Source: Phoronis australis (lineage: Eukaryota > Phoronida > Phoronidae). From it: a DNA stretch of 64,000 nt. The position numbers and the translations under genes are program-made. The notes beneath the pieces are model-generated. The model had not been told where the DNA came from, did no database searches, and was given only the letters and a program-made list of their open reading frames with translations. The stretch is taken from contig NMRA01000646.1 of assembly GCA_002633005.1 (NCBI GenBank), positions 62,001-126,000 on the forward strand, read 5' to 3'. Of the stretch, positions 36,801 to 49,440 are shown one piece after another (within the stretch, counting starts at the first letter, position 1; every line of letters begins with the position of its first letter).

Positions 36801-39594
36801 TAACACGTCTTTCATCGCAACCGTCGCGGGACTGCGGATACAACTTAGGAAATAAAATTGTCGGGAGGTGACTAAATTCCGTCAGGGCTCGAGTTCCAAA
36901 TGGAACTGATATTTCGTTATGACTGACGGAGCCGAGTAGGCTTGCATTTTACTCAGTGAACATAGAGGAGCATGCTGGCCGCCAGCGGCCGGAATTTTTC
37001 ATTTCTTTACTGTGATGTGCCACACTCGGAACCATGCTTAAGGTGTACGCTTTAAGAGTTGTGTCTATATGATTTTGGAGACCAGAGGTGACGGAGACCT
37101 CCGCTGAAGGGTTATGCTCGAATTTAAACAGGTTACGTTCTGAGCTATGAGTTGTGCATCTGCTTTTAGTGGATTTTTGATTGTCTTGTTTCCTACTTCT
37201 TCGGACTTTTTGTTAGTCTCTGAGGCGGAAATTTTTGCCCACTTCTTTCGAGTCCCGCGCGAGACCGCCCTCCCCCCCTCCCCGGTTTCGTGCTCTGGTG
37301 CGCATTTTTGAACTGCCAGTGGGATTCACGGTAAGNACCGTGTTTTTAGAACCTAACGCCTCGCAAAAAGCGGTCAGGAAAGATGGGTCACAAAACTAGG
37401 ACATGTTGAGGAAAAGTTCCGAATTTCGTATTCCGTCTGATACTACCCTGGTGCACGCCGTGGGTACAAATTTACAAATTCGTACATGTATGCTAGTGCA
37501 TGAATAAGAACGTTCTTTATGTTAATATCTCCGTAATCACGAGATGTTGGATGTTATGCGACACTGAGTGTCAAGGATTTGTCCCATACAATACTCGTCT
37601 GCATTATTGACTTCAGACATCCATACATAGTTTTGCGTAATGATATACGCATTCAGCAGGATGAAAATTCTGACAAGTGACGATTTTTAGAATTTTTTTT
37701 GAAAAAGCGCGGGTATCTGGTAACTGGGCGAAAATGGTATCATTTCAAAGAATTTTTCGTTGAAAGGGTCAAATCAATAGCTAGTGATTTGAGGGACGAA
37801 ATTTTAACTTCGTATTCACACATATGGTTACCACATGCTCTCCCCTGCCCACCACTGTTCAGGCAGACTTGCCAAGATATCGTCTTGCCGGGTAATATAA
37901 GACACGTGGTCATCGCGCCTCAAACTGACCGCACCCAGCATAATTCATTTTTCAAAGACATATGAACAAGAAGATTTTTTCTCTTGATGGTCACATTTTT
38001 TTTTGAAAACATATCAGTACACTGGAATTTTTGCAGGATTTATTTGTGTACGTGATTAGGTTCATTTGACAACCAGATTTCAATAACTTAGGCTTTAGTT
38101 TCATTCAGAAAAGATAGTGAATAAGTGAAGTTTTGAGGGATGAGCGAGGCAAATTGTGGGGAATGACAAATTCGGGCATAATTAGATTCATTGTTTATAG
38201 TGTAACAGAATTTCCCGACAATAGCAAAATTGTCTACATTTGAGCATGATGCGCCCTCCCGTGGTCTCTTACAGAAACGAATGTTGATACCTGACAGCCA
38301 GAGACATCTAGTTCAAATGTTTTAAATTTGCTAGAGCCTTTTGTTGTAACAGAAAAAAATGCCAAAGTGGCTTGGTACACAACAGCCTTGCAAAATATAG
38401 TGTCAACATAACTGGAGTGTGATGAAATAAAGGAATTGCAGACGAATGTCTCAATATTATCTTGGAAAGGATTTAGAAGCCAGAAGTCATGAGAAGCAAT
38501 TCCCACTTATGACCTCACCCAATTAATTCTCCTGCAAACCTCTTCAGTGAAATTGACTGTCCACAATGAGACATATAATGATGTTACAAGAGAGACATAC
38601 AAGAAGGTTCAATAAACATTTCTAGGGTAAAAAAGCATGTATTAGACGTGAAAGGCATTCGTTAATCCCAGTTTTAGCCTCAGACCTGTGGGTGGTGGCC
38701 CTCCTCACATCAAATTCCCTTCGAACTACAAATGACGAATTCCAGTCCCCACATTTGATAATATGATTGCACATCTTAAATCCATCATTTTCAGTCAATT
38801 TTGAAATTTTGTGTAGCGCACATAGGCCTATTTACAATGGCTCTTTTGCCAATAAGGAGACCCAGCCTTTATATTATGTGTTGAGATTGCGGCTTTGACA
38901 TTCAAAGAAAATCAACCATTTAGGGACATTCTCAGCACGCAAAGTAATTTTACAGAAAATTGCAGCAAGAGGTCAAAATCGACACCACCAACTTGGTAGT
39001 AGCAGCTGTACGCTCTGCTGCAGAGCAAAATCCCATGTGTTAAACAACAGCAGACACTGGCTTTGATTTCAGGGAATGCCTGTCTGACAGGATAAGGGCA
39101 AGAAATGGTAAATTGTAATAAAAATACAAAAACACGATGGATTTTGTTGTTTTATAATTCTGATCAAAGCTAAAAACTTCCAATAAGTATATCCCATTTA
39201 ACAATATTAATCATGAAATTGCATATTTTGGTCTCAATGAATGCCCTTCTAGGGATTGACCAATCGGCATTGGGAACAGATCTCATGAGATCATGCAATG
39301 TGTGGACAACACAGTTTTAACTCTTGATGGGTCCAGCCAATTTTTGAAACAAGAGCAACACATAGCGTTGAAATATCCCCACGACTGCATCACGAATGGT
39401 GTTCATAGGCCAGAAACCCAGGTACAGAAATGAATTTTATTTTCTTTAGCTCTGCAGTAAACATCCATCTCAAACAATGGAAAAAACATTGTCGATACTA
39501 ATTTCAAACCACAATACTCCATGGCACCGAGTTCTTCAGCGCAACGTGTTTACAGAGCAGCCGTTACTATGCAGTGACGTGTTTGCACAATCTA

Positions 39595-42500
39595 TCATCT
39601 GTCTTGCTGGCACTGTGTTGCTTTAACTTTCAATCCATCCATGCTAGCAGCACTTTCATCAAAACCTGAACTAGCGCTGGATGAATCATCATCACTGTCA
39701 CTGTCTGAGTAGACTCCCAGACCTGGCAATATGCCAATTACTTGAGCTGTCTGCGGCTGCTTTTCCACCAACATGTCTGACCTGAGTCCATTTTGTTTGG
39801 CTGACAGTGAGAGACTTTCTGATGAACTATCTCCTTGTGCTAGAATAGTGCACTTTTGGCTGGGTCCTTGAAAATGAAAAAGAAAAAAAGCAATCATTAA
39901 CACGTGCTTCCTACAAATAACCAAAAAACGAAAAGCATGAGATGGACTGATACACTCCAACAAACTGGCCTCAAACGTTTCTGTGAGATGGTAAAAATTA
40001 GTATTGACAAACAACAAAAACTGAGAGACCACATGCGATAGGGGATTCAGAAATCACATAAACAAAGCCACTGTTGATAGACTATGGACTTTACAAGTAC
40101 TGGTTACTATTCAACGGAAGGAGTTAGATGGCTTAAGTTTGTAATAACGGGAGAATTTCGAGAGGTACTTTGATTCATAATTTCTTTTTCACACCAAGTA
40201 CCCATGAATGCCTTTATTCTAAGGTCATAACGTTTCAAGGCATGAACAGAACACTACGCAGGGCTTGTTATGACCAATGACAAAAAAGAGGAACATTTTC
40301 CAGGTGACAGATACTTTTACAAATAAACAGGCTTATGTGATAGAAATATTTTTGTGTTGTAAAATTTAACTTCAAAAACATTTTTGCATGAATGAAGTCA
40401 AAATAATTAAGAAAAGAAACTGGAAATTAAATAAGAGGAAATCAAAACCAAAAAAGAGGAAATCTGCTAAAAGAGGAAAATTCAGAGTCCAGAATATGAG
40501 ACTACTGAGGTTGACTGCCAAGGGAATGTGCGATGGTGCTCCAAAAATCCCATGGAAACATTTCATTTAACCAAATTTTGACACGATAGCATTGATGGAC
40601 TTCCAGCCAGCTTCTACTGATATCAATCAGATCAGTTTAATCGCAACTTGCCAGTGTAAGTAGAGACGTCCAAACATAAAGCAGACACTGAGCCTGTAAT
40701 CACGTCCTAGCACAAAATTTAGCAAAATGTACCTGCGTCATCAGAGCTAGACTTCCTTCTTTTGCTGTCAGTTTCATTACTGTCAGTACTGAAATGATGA
40801 CCATAAACACAATAGATGATCGGAAGACAACATTTGGTTTTAAACTTCAAAGTAAATAGAACAAGTTTCACAGGATGCATCCAGACTGCACATTGTTCAA
40901 ATACTGTACAAAGTTCTGCATCATGAAACTCTTCAAAAACACACCCAGTTTTGGTTAATTCACATATCAGTTTCAACTCCTTTCCAAAGGATGGAAGTGT
41001 TTTTCGACCTTCGCAAGAACTAATACTACTACCAGTTTAACTAAAACAAGTAGGGCAGGGTAGATAACAACATTTATGTCGCTAAAGCAGGCAGCAAGCT
41101 AAGAGGAGAATAGATTAATTCCCAGCTGAACACAATTGTTTACAGTCAGTTGTGGCCACATTATCCTGGCTGGTATTTATACCACATGCCTAATAAAGGA
41201 AACATTGTCACAGGAGCATTAGTAAGAGGCTGCTATTTCGTCTTACCTCAGGCACTCCCAGACATTAACTTTGATGTTTACCATAAAGTTTTTACACCTT
41301 AATTCACCCTTAAAAGCTGAGCACACTAGGTTTTTGAATGGATTTTAATTAATTGGAAAGTCTAACTAATGCAAAGTTCAGCAATATAATTAAAAGGGCA
41401 GGTAGGGGACAATTTAAGTGCAGACGCTGTGTTCATTATGCAGCAGAGCATATTATGTTGTCAGTCTAGAATGGTGTTCAATTTTCTCCACCCCACCCAT
41501 TCCTCTAGGTTATTTTGTATCCTTTTTCTGAGACAGCTGTGCCGCAACAAGAGACGCTTCTGAAGTTACTTCATTTAAATTTTGATTTTCCCAAAAATTG
41601 TCAATTTTTGATATGATACCAATGTTCCCGTGCGTCAAAGCTGGCTATACAACTGAAAACTAGTGCAGTGGTCAGTAAACTCAGGAACACCCAGGAAACC
41701 CAACCACCATCATCTATAAATCATAGCTGACAACAACTCTTCTCACCTAATTGAACTATGGTCTCGCAAAAAAGTAGATGAAGTAAATCCGTGACAATGT
41801 GCAGGGCTTGGAATGACGAAAGAAAAAAAAGAGGAAAATTTTCCAGGTGATATATCGTTCCACAAAAAAATAGACTGAAATGAATGAGATAGAAATATTT
41901 TTGTGTAGTAAAATTTAACTGAAATAAATGTTTTGCATGAATAAAGTCAAAATAATGATAAAAAAGAGATGAAAACATGGGAACTGGAAATCAAACAAGA
42001 TTTAAATCAAAACCAAAAAAGAGGGAATCCTCTCAAAAGAGGAGAATTCCAAGCCCTTTATGTACCTTTTTCTTTTCACCACTCCGGCCAGCAAACGTTT
42101 CTGAGAGTTCCCACTACTTGATGAGGGCACTGGCTTCTTGTGTTGTGTTGCCTTGGCCTTCTCTGATCCGCCAGGAATTTTCGTTACAGCATTGTATGAT
42201 CAGTTAAGATTTGTAAGAGATCAATACATAAATAATACACTACAAACAGGAATTTAAAGGTGCCTTTCAACAACTTAAATGCATAATCGTGTCAAAAGTA
42301 ATAAACACATTCTAGCAGTAATTTAATTCATTTGAGTATTTCTTTTGTTCACACAACATGCAGTAGCTTGTTACTTTAATCTGTCACTGAACAAGTGCTA
42401 CAATGAAAAGATGTCAGAATGCGGACGACAGATTGATCAGATGCAAGAATGAACAGATGTCAGAATAATAAACAGATGCAAGAGTGAACAGATGCTACAA

Positions 42501-44122
42501 AGGATATTTTGTATTCATGAAGTAGCATTTTCTCCTCCAGTTCTCGTTCTTCATTGATTTCTTCTTGACGACGAGAAACGAAATCTAAAAATTCAACTTC
42601 GTCGTTTTCTAGACCTTTCACCATATTTCCTGGAGAAGGAAAAACAGAGTATTGGATTTAATCAACAAATATATACTAAATATAACTTTGGGTTCTGGCC
42701 ATAGTAATACTAAGAAACTAACAACCATCCCAGCTATATCAAAATTAAAGATGGCATTTATCTAAATGATAGCGATATTTACAATACCACACAAAACCAC
42801 AGAGAACAACACAGTACAATTCAACAAAAGCTTTGACATGTAAACACGTTACCAGTTTACAACATAAGTATGCTTTTTTCATGAGAATGATAAACGTACA
42901 GTTTAAAACTGTCAATGAGGTCCATTTACACCCATCCCTAATTTCACAAGTGCTCAACGCTTGAAGAGGACAATAATTGCAGCCAGCGTACTCTTTTGAC
43001 ATCATAAACATGGCACTGTCATGACTAGCCCCCTACAAGTGAAAATTCAGACCAAAATCCAATTAAATTTGTGAACTGAAGCACAATTTTCAATTACCCC
43101 CATTCCCTGCCGACACAACAGAGAGCCAGCTGGCTGGGCTGCCAACAGTCAACAGGCACATACTTTTATAACAAAATGAGGTGTCATTAAAGGGTTACAT
43201 ATTCGGTGAACAAGTAGGCGAAGCAGCTGGACTAATTCAAATGCCTACATTTGGAGGATCATCATCCCATGGTCAATTTTATCTGTACATTATTCATTGC
43301 ATTATTTATTGGCTTTTCATTTTTTTAAAAACAAGACAAAAAAAGCAGTTGTGGATAACAAGATGCTTCTTTGATGAGAACACCCTGGCACTTTTGTAAT
43401 GAATGATGATGCAACAAAAACCAGCAGGCAAGTGAAAAAACCACGATAGGCAGACAACTATGCTTCTCAGTTCCACTATTTTCATACAGAAAAAAAATAT
43501 TTTCAAACAATTATGAAGGGGAAAGGGATCAAGAAGTGTACTGCCAAAGTCTTACTAAGTCTGTGTGTTTCGTCATATTCATCCTGTTTCCTAGCTCTCT
43601 GCTCCTCCAGTCTCTCAAACAATGATCTGTTGTCTACGGGTTCCTCAGGTGCCTCTGTAAACAATTATTATTCACAATAAATAATAATAATGATAATAAT
43701 GGAACTTTACCTCTGTGGTACCCGTGCATTGTAGTTAGCCAGGTATTGTTTAGTAGTAGTCTTACTACAGAGCCACACGACGAGCGAGGAGGAAACTGGT
43801 GTTACAAGGTTCGATTCGTCTCTGATTTAATTCGAAGCACAATAAACACAGTCACATTAAAAATACCAGATTACCACAACCTCTACAGAAAGTAGATAAT
43901 GACAATTTTTTCAACTTGTTCTCTACAGGTATGACACTAAAGCTCATGTAGCAGTATGTCCAACTACAACAGGCAACCAACTTATCATCGATTTGTTATC
44001 ATGGCATTAAACCCACCAAGAGGTTGTCCAGGCTGACGCACACGCTCCCATTCTTCTTGACGTTTCTGTCGTCGATCTTCGAGCTCTTCCTCAGTAACAA
44101 ACTTTTTCTTAATTTCATCCAT
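39595..44122 (-). CDS. PSME3IP1: PSME3-interacting protein (PIP30/FAM192A/NIP30)
   Basis: Six coding exons right to left: 44017-44122, 43556-43654, 42499-42629, 42066-42160, 40733-40788 and 39595-39866 (TGA). All phases agree; 252 residues against about 254 in human. The N-terminal NIP30 region reads KKKFVTEEELEDRRQKRQEE, then SLFERLEEQRARKQDEY and NMVKGLENDEVEFLDFVSRR. The middle is lysine- and serine-rich (RLLAGVVKRK, a conserved family motif). The C-terminal part has VIGILPGLGVYSDSDSDDDS. The human protein binds the nuclear proteasome activator PA28-gamma (PSME3) through a CK2-phosphorylated acidic serine stretch; the SDSDSDDD run here is the likely counterpart. The start ATG is 11 bp after an acceptor (TTGCAG), so a 5' untranslated exon should lie to the right, toward RABIF. 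Two copies of one MITE lie in its introns. Confidence 0.95.
40259..40490. mobile_element. MITE family E, copy 2
   Basis: It shares with 41802-42057 the blocks CAGGGCTTG, AAAAGAGGAA.ATTTTCCAGG, GATAGAAATATTTTTGTGT, TTTTGCATGAAT and CAAAACCAAAAAAGAGG. It lies in the PSME3IP1 intron left of exon 40733-40788. The right terminal repeat is degraded. Confidence 0.65.
41802..42057. mobile_element. MITE family E, copy 1, abutting a splice donor
   Basis: The ends CAGGGCTTGGAAT and ATTCCAAGCCCT form an inverted repeat, with an internal AAAAGAGGAAAATTTTCC block. No transposase is present. The right end stops about 8 bp from the PSME3IP1 exon 42066-42160 donor (G|GTACAT), so almost none of the original intron start is left between exon and element. 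The CAGGG start would fit a hAT-type element, but an 8-bp target duplication was not confirmed. Confidence 0.65.
42380..42500. repeat. degenerate short tandem repeat next to a PSME3IP1 donor
   Basis: Irregular units of about 17-22 bp of the form GAACAGATGYMARARTGA run up to the donor of exon 42499-42629 (ACAGATGCTACAAAGG, complement of CCTTT|GTAGCATCTGT). An AAGTGCTACAATGA unit at about 42391 resembles the donor-containing unit. Confidence 0.5.
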
Positions 44123-46125
44123 CACTACCTGCAACTATGAGCCAATCAATATTAAAGGGATGTATTCCTACATGTAAATGACAACAGATCGCCTGATCAT
44201 ATCAAGCATCGGAAAGGAGCTCAGTTGGCGGGATTGGTCGAGCGTCACCAGTTATGTGACCGAGGCAGTACAGACAAGCATGACAGTGTTATGTGATGCT
44301 GTTTGAATGGCACACACGTGCCATTTGTAGACCAACTTGTTATGTCGGATCTAGGTGACAAACAGGTTTATCATCCACATAACGCTAAATCGTGGTGGAA
44401 GACCGTCCAGAGTTGGTATATGGTACAACTCCGGATGGTCTGGGCCCAACAGAAAACCACAGTTCTACTGTGAAACTACACCAATGTGATAAACAAGAGT
44501 AGTTCTACTTGCCGCGTTAGCTGTAGGTATCATTATCTCTTTTATGACACAAAATGTGCGACTGGGCAAAGCCTTTTCAAACTAGTGTATATAAACCAGT
44601 GGAGCGTGAGACCTCTGAGGTCCCCGTCAAGTCCTCTCGACAATTCTACGCTATGTGCTTGAGTCTAAAAATGTGCTGCATCAATGCATTTCCATTTCTT
44701 GTTCAAAATTCCTTTCCATAAGCATCTGAAAAAAGTTTTTGTAGATTGCGGAAATACGTGCAGAGTGCAGTACGTTGACATTGCACTCTGTAGAATTCAG
44801 TTATTGGGTCATTTATAGCAGTCACCAGACCTACATAATTTGCATATTTCTGACAAAGCACTGCAATGGAAATAGTAGCTTTGTCAATGCATTTGTATCT
44901 AAGATACAAGCACTCTTATCAGCCGCTCACCGTTACATATTTATTATATTTGAACACATCTGCTCATACTATAGCATCCTACTATGATCACAGGCACTCT
45001 TATCAGTCGCTCGACACGTCAGACGGCTGATAAAAGTGCTCATCGGCTGTGCTATGATTAATTTAAGGATTTAAGGTACATAAGTCAGTAAACCAACCCT
45101 TAAAGTAATAGGGTTGCAAGTCCGCTCAGTGAAAGTTTAGAATCAAGTACCAGACATATCACACTTGCATTGCACATCAAATAGTAACCTGTACATGTAG
45201 AAATTGAGATCGCGTGCACACATTTATCTCAAGAATTAATATGGCGAAAATAACTGCACGAAAATCAAGCCCTTCAAAAGAACTAACTGGTATTTTCTCA
45301 AAGATTCAACTTTTTATTATTCACTTGTCACTCCACCATTTGTATTTTTTTAACATACCGGTGAAATCGTGAACTGAATCGTTCACTGGGCTCATTGGCT
45401 GTTATTTGGGTCTCATGATGTCATTACGTTAAAAACTAAGGGTAGAAGGAGGCAAAATAAAATCGGTAAGATCATATGCGGTTTTATAAACGTGTCAAGG
45501 GAATTTGATTTGATTAATACTAACACACTGAACAAGAATTTTCCTCCCATTCCAAGTGGTGAAAAGCCCTGCAGTGGACTTTCATTCGGCTCTCTGTTGA
45601 ATTTTAGAGCTGAGTTTTTGGCCAAGCCTAAAGAAAGTCAAGAAAGCACATAATCTCGCAACAGCGCAACAACAATCAAGCCAAACATCCGATGCAACAA
45701 AAAACACGGTATCAGTAGTTTCAAAGCTGCACAGATTCTTAAAATTCAAACAACCATTCCTTACTTATTGTTGATCTCTCAGAGTTTATCAACAACACTA
45801 CAACCACACACACATTTTAGGCGGAAGTTGACGGATTGTGTTCGCGGAAAATTGCCAAGATAATACTCATACGATGATAGATGTGACCGAAGCGTTCATT
45901 CTTGCATGAGATATTGAAAAACAAAAACAGTGAATTTGGTTTCAGAAAATGTTATTAAATGTAAACTCAACGTTGCCAATTGACTTGTTAATTTGTAGAT
46001 CTCTGCAAATTACTTTTCGTCGAACACATACAATGTTCTATAAGGAAATGAAAACGTATCCGGATAAGCTCTCGGATTAGTGTGCAGGGTTTCAGTGCTT
46101 GTTATACTCGTCAAAAACATTCTAA
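44123..46125. promoter_or_regulatory. head-to-head intergenic region PSME3IP1 / RABIF
   Basis: About 2 kb separates the two divergent start codons. It should contain the PSME3IP1 5' untranslated exon and both promoters, but I could not place a transcription start or a defined element. CG-containing stretches at 45820-45850 and 46060-46080 are candidates. Frames at 44703-44909 and 45413-45625 are not convincing genes. Confidence 0.4.
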
Positions 46126-48249
46126 ATGTCGACAGACGATGCTTGTGGTCTTTCTAATGGAAGCGCTTCGGCGATTGTAGACGAGTCTCTGGTTAAAGAC
46201 GGAAAAAATGCAAAAGAAATTCGGTGCAAATTTTGTGGAAGCGTCGTGTTGAGAATTGGTCAAAGTCAACTTGCCAAAAAACAGGTAGGTAGGCCCTAGC
46301 TATATACTAGTACTACACTCAGCTTTTGTATCTCCGTCTTTGTCTTATATTTCATAAATTTAATGGTTAGTGCACATGATCTGCCCCTCAGAACAAAAAT
46401 AATGTGCATAAACTGTGTGTATCACGTGACATCCTATACCTGTCCCTCGTATATACCTAAAGACTAGACTAGAGTCTGGCTAGGCAATGACCATCGCCTC
46501 TGTTGGCCCGAACCAGAGGCGATGCAGCTCCTATAGACACTCTGTACGCCGGAAGCTTTTCGGCGAATTATGCCTCGCACCGACTAAACCATCAAAGTCA
46601 CGTTGTTATAAATACCTTTTGCGCATAGAGGAACACCTTAGGAGGTTGTGGATGTGTTTAATTCCTTCCAACTCGAACAAATACTCCCGTTATGAAACTT
46701 TTTCTTCGAGCAGTCCCTATTTCAGTTCCCAAAATCGTGAAATCAACATTTTCATTTTTTTAACCTGGCCGAAGGTCAGAAGTTGCGGTCCTACCGGCGA
46801 ACTTTGAAAGCTGAAGTTCCCACCCTTTGCGTATGTGCTGCCGGGAACCAGCCGTGCATTTGCCGTGTTGTTAAACATTAAAATGTCAAATATGTGCACA
46901 AAGACTATTAAATGTCATATCAACAGCATTTATTTTNNNNNNNNNNNNNNNNNNNNNNNNNNNNNNNNNNNNNNNNNNNNNNNNNNNNNNNNNNNNNNNN
47001 NNNNNNNNNNNNNNNNNNNNNNNNNNNNNNNNNNNNNNNNNNNNNNNNNNNNNNNNNNNNNNNNNNNNNNNNNNNNNNNNNNNNNNNNNNNNNNNNNNNN
47101 NNNNNNNNNNNNNNNNNNNNNNNNNNNNNNNNNNNNNNNNNNNNNNNNNNNNNNNNNNNNNNNNNNNNNNNNNNNNNNNNNNNNNNNNNNNNNNNNNNNN
47201 NNNNNNNNNNNNNNNNNNNNNNNNNNNNNNNNNNNNNNNNNNNNNNNNNNNNNNNNNNNNNNNNNNNNNNNNNNNNNNNNNNNNNNNNNNNNNNNNNNNN
47301 NNNNNNNNNNNNNNNNNNNNNNNNNNNNNNNNNNNNNNNNNNNNNNNNNNNNNNNNNNNNNNNNNNNNNNNNNNNNNNNNNNNNNNNNNNNNNNNNNNNN
47401 NNNNNNNNNNNNNNNNNNNNNNNNNNNNNNNNNNNNNNNNNNNNNNNNNNNNNNNNNNNNNNNNNNNNNNNNNNNNNNNNNNNNNNNNNNNNNNNNNNNN
47501 NNNNNNNNNNNNNNNNNNNNNNNNNNNNNNNNNNNNNNNNNNNNNNNNNNNNNNNNNNNNNNNNNNNNNNNNNNNNNNNNNNNNNNNNNNNNNNNNNNNN
47601 NNNTCAAAAATGACAAGAAACGATGCTTTGCAGCCAACTCCCTGATTGTACCATACCAAACCAAAACCATACCTTTGCAGCAAATTCCTAACAGATGAAG
47701 CCCAATTTTTCCTACCAGCCTCATCCAATGTGACAAGCTTGTCATAGACAGATTTTGAATTTCGATGTGCTGGCATTTTTAACAATTTAAACCAATACTT
47801 GATCAGTTTAACAAACAGCTTTACATAAATTGGATACCTTCCCAGCTCTCCCAGGACAGCATGATTTGGACAGTTACTTCCAACACCCAGCAGTTGCTTA
47901 CAGAATTTCAATTGGAATTAGAAGCTTGTGTTGCTGTTTTTGGCTGATGATGTTTTAAGTTGCTTTATGTGAAAACGTATTAATTCAACCTTGTTTTATG
48001 TTGAAGATGTCCTTACCTGCAATGACAAAAAGAACTGCAACAGCTGTTGGTGGCCACGACATGCTGGAAGACTTTTGGTTCATCAATGATATGTTCACAT
48101 TCGAAAATGTGGCATTCTCTAAAACTGTCGGGACTATTAAATATCTGGCTTGTGCGGACTGCGAAGTTGGACCAATCGGTTGGCACGATTTAAATGACAG
48201 AAAAGCATTCTACGTTGCTCTTGACAGAGTGGATCACGTGTCTATATGA
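46126..48249 (+). CDS. RABIF: Rab-interacting factor MSS4, zinc-binding Rab chaperone
   Basis: Two exons: 46126-46284 (53 codons, donor CAG|GTAGGT) and 48007-48249 (acceptor TTGAAG, stop TGA). Both are phase 0, giving 133 residues; human RABIF has 123. The two zinc-binding CxxC pairs are present, one per exon (RCKFCGS and CADCE). The MSS4 core follows: DMLEDFWFINDMFTFENVAF, VGTIKYLACADCEVGPIGWH and KAFYVALDRVDH. The protein stabilises nucleotide-free exocytic Rab GTPases and acts as their holdase chaperone. Compared with vertebrates the N-terminus carries a longer low-complexity leader before the first CxxC. The intron contains an assembly gap and a LINE fragment. Confidence 0.96.
46937..47603. 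other. assembly gap, 667 Ns, in the RABIF intron
   Basis: The gap lies between RABIF exons 1 and 2, directly beside LINE sequence. Long open frames reported through it consist of Ns. Confidence 0.95.
47604..47911 (-). mobile_element. LINE fragment, C-terminal region
   Basis: The frame reads CKQLLGVGSNCPNHAVLGELG, then YPIYVK, KYWFKLLKMP and RNLLQRYGFGLVWYNQGVG. This is the pattern found after the reverse transcriptase in many animal non-LTR elements (..LGV...TPN..VYGELGR.PL...). The other part runs into the gap. It lies antisense within the RABIF intron. Confidence 0.7.
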
Positions 48250-48998
48250 TTACAAGAAAATATTGCCATGTGTATATGTGATTCACAGTGTGAGTGGGAC
48301 TTTGTCTTCTGAGATGAGCTCTGAACAAACGTTTCTATGTGTGGAGCATGCGTTCCATGTTGTTGTCAGTCTCACTGTAATGTTTGTAGTCTGTGTTGTA
48401 TACTACTAGACGTTGCTATCTTGTCTTTTATCATCACTGCAGTCAAGCCCAAATCAATAACTTATAAAATTTATCATAGTATCTGAAATTCTTATTTTAT
48501 TAAAAAATTTTCTTCATGTTCAAATATTGCAGCCGTAAACACGGTTTCAAGTACCATCTCCAACTCTTACATGAGTTTCATTTAATTTTTTTTTGTGTCT
48601 AGCTGCAGGATGAACTCTTCTTTCTGGGAAGAGAGATTAGTTATTCTCATGAATATTTTTTAGATTTCTGTTGCTGATATTGACTTGCTTGTTACAAAGA
48701 ATAAATTAAGTACAGCCAGTGTTTAATGATTACCAAATATGGAAAATATGGTCAATGTTGATGTTTGCATGAGGTGGCTTAGCTGAATATGTATTTGGCC
48801 TTTATAGGTCACAAGTTGTTTACAGGACATATCTCTGTGAATAAAAGGTGCTGGACCTGAGGAGAACTAACAGTTAATTTTCTACTTTTATAATGATCAT
48901 CACATCAAATCACCTGCCATGGCACGGTAACTTATTGAGTCTGATCTCAACCAATAACAAGGTGTCTGGTCTTACAAGCGCTAACATTGTCTCTCTAA

Positions 48999-49147
48999 TA
49001 GGCGGATCCAGGGGAGTCAAGGGGATCCTTTTTTCCCCATGAGCTTAGTGATATCATTTCTAGAATTTTCAAATTGTTGACTTGGGTCCCCTTTTTGAAA
49101 AAATCCTTGATTGGACCCCCTTTTAAAAAATCCTATATCCACCCCTG
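48999..49147. mobile_element. short hAT-like MITE
   Basis: The left end is AGGCGGATCCAGGGG and the right end ATCCACCCCTG. Inside are CCCCTTTTTGAAAAAATCCT and a second copy of that pattern. TCTAAT flanks both sides. This matches a very common marine-invertebrate repeat form ('cggatccagggg'). Confidence 0.55.
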
Positions 49148-49185
49148 TCTAATGTGTAACGAACAAGTTGGTAAGTGATCTAAAT

Positions 49186-49440
49186 AGAAAGTTGGTTTTT
49201 ATATAGAAAGTAGGTTTGTGGTCACGCTAAGCAGATTCCAGTAGGCCCATCTTTTATCGTCATTTTCTTTCAAGTTTTGTTGTCTGAAGAGATATGATTC
49301 ATATCTCTTCAGCCAACAAAAATAGAAAGATTTTATTCATATTTGTTCAACAATCAAAGTTGAAAGAAAAAAATGACGAAAGGTGGTCCTACTGAAATCT
49401 ACTTAAAGTGACCACAAACCCTCATATAAAAGCAACTTTA
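49186..49440. mobile_element. MITE family B, copy 1
   Basis: The terminal repeats, about 60 bp or more, include AGGTTTGTGGTCAC at the left and GTGACCACAAACCCT at the right. Between them ATCGTCATTTTCTTTCAA is mirrored by TTGAAAGAAAAAAATGACGA, with a central AGAGATATGATTCATATCTC palindrome. Confidence 0.75.

Larger units (their letters stand above)
35504..39594. other. between SHCBP1 and PSME3IP1: foldback, CpG-rich stretch, gap
   Basis: Frames at 36024-36308 (-) lead to a good donor (TGCT|GTAAGTG at about 36027) and may be a 5' untranslated or first coding exon of SHCBP1; no frame choice is supported. CpG-rich sequence flanks the gap 36405-36800 and continues to about 37270 (GCGCGAGACC then a C-run), consistent with a promoter. 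Open frames at 37699-37965 and 38234-38506 match nothing I know. Confidence 0.4.

Noticed and set aside
36277-36855. Open frames of 150-190 codons across 36405-36800
   Set aside because: These frames are created by 396 Ns.
37699-37965. 88-codon open frame on the + strand
   Set aside because: No domain or partner exon, and its nominal start is not an ATG; treated as chance.
43735-43835. tRNA gene suggested by GGTTCGATTCG
   Set aside because: No matching A-box or acceptor stem at the proper distance.
46835-47911. Very long open frames across the RABIF intron
   Set aside because: They consist mostly of Ns in the assembly gap. Only the LINE-derived part at 47604-47911 is real sequence.
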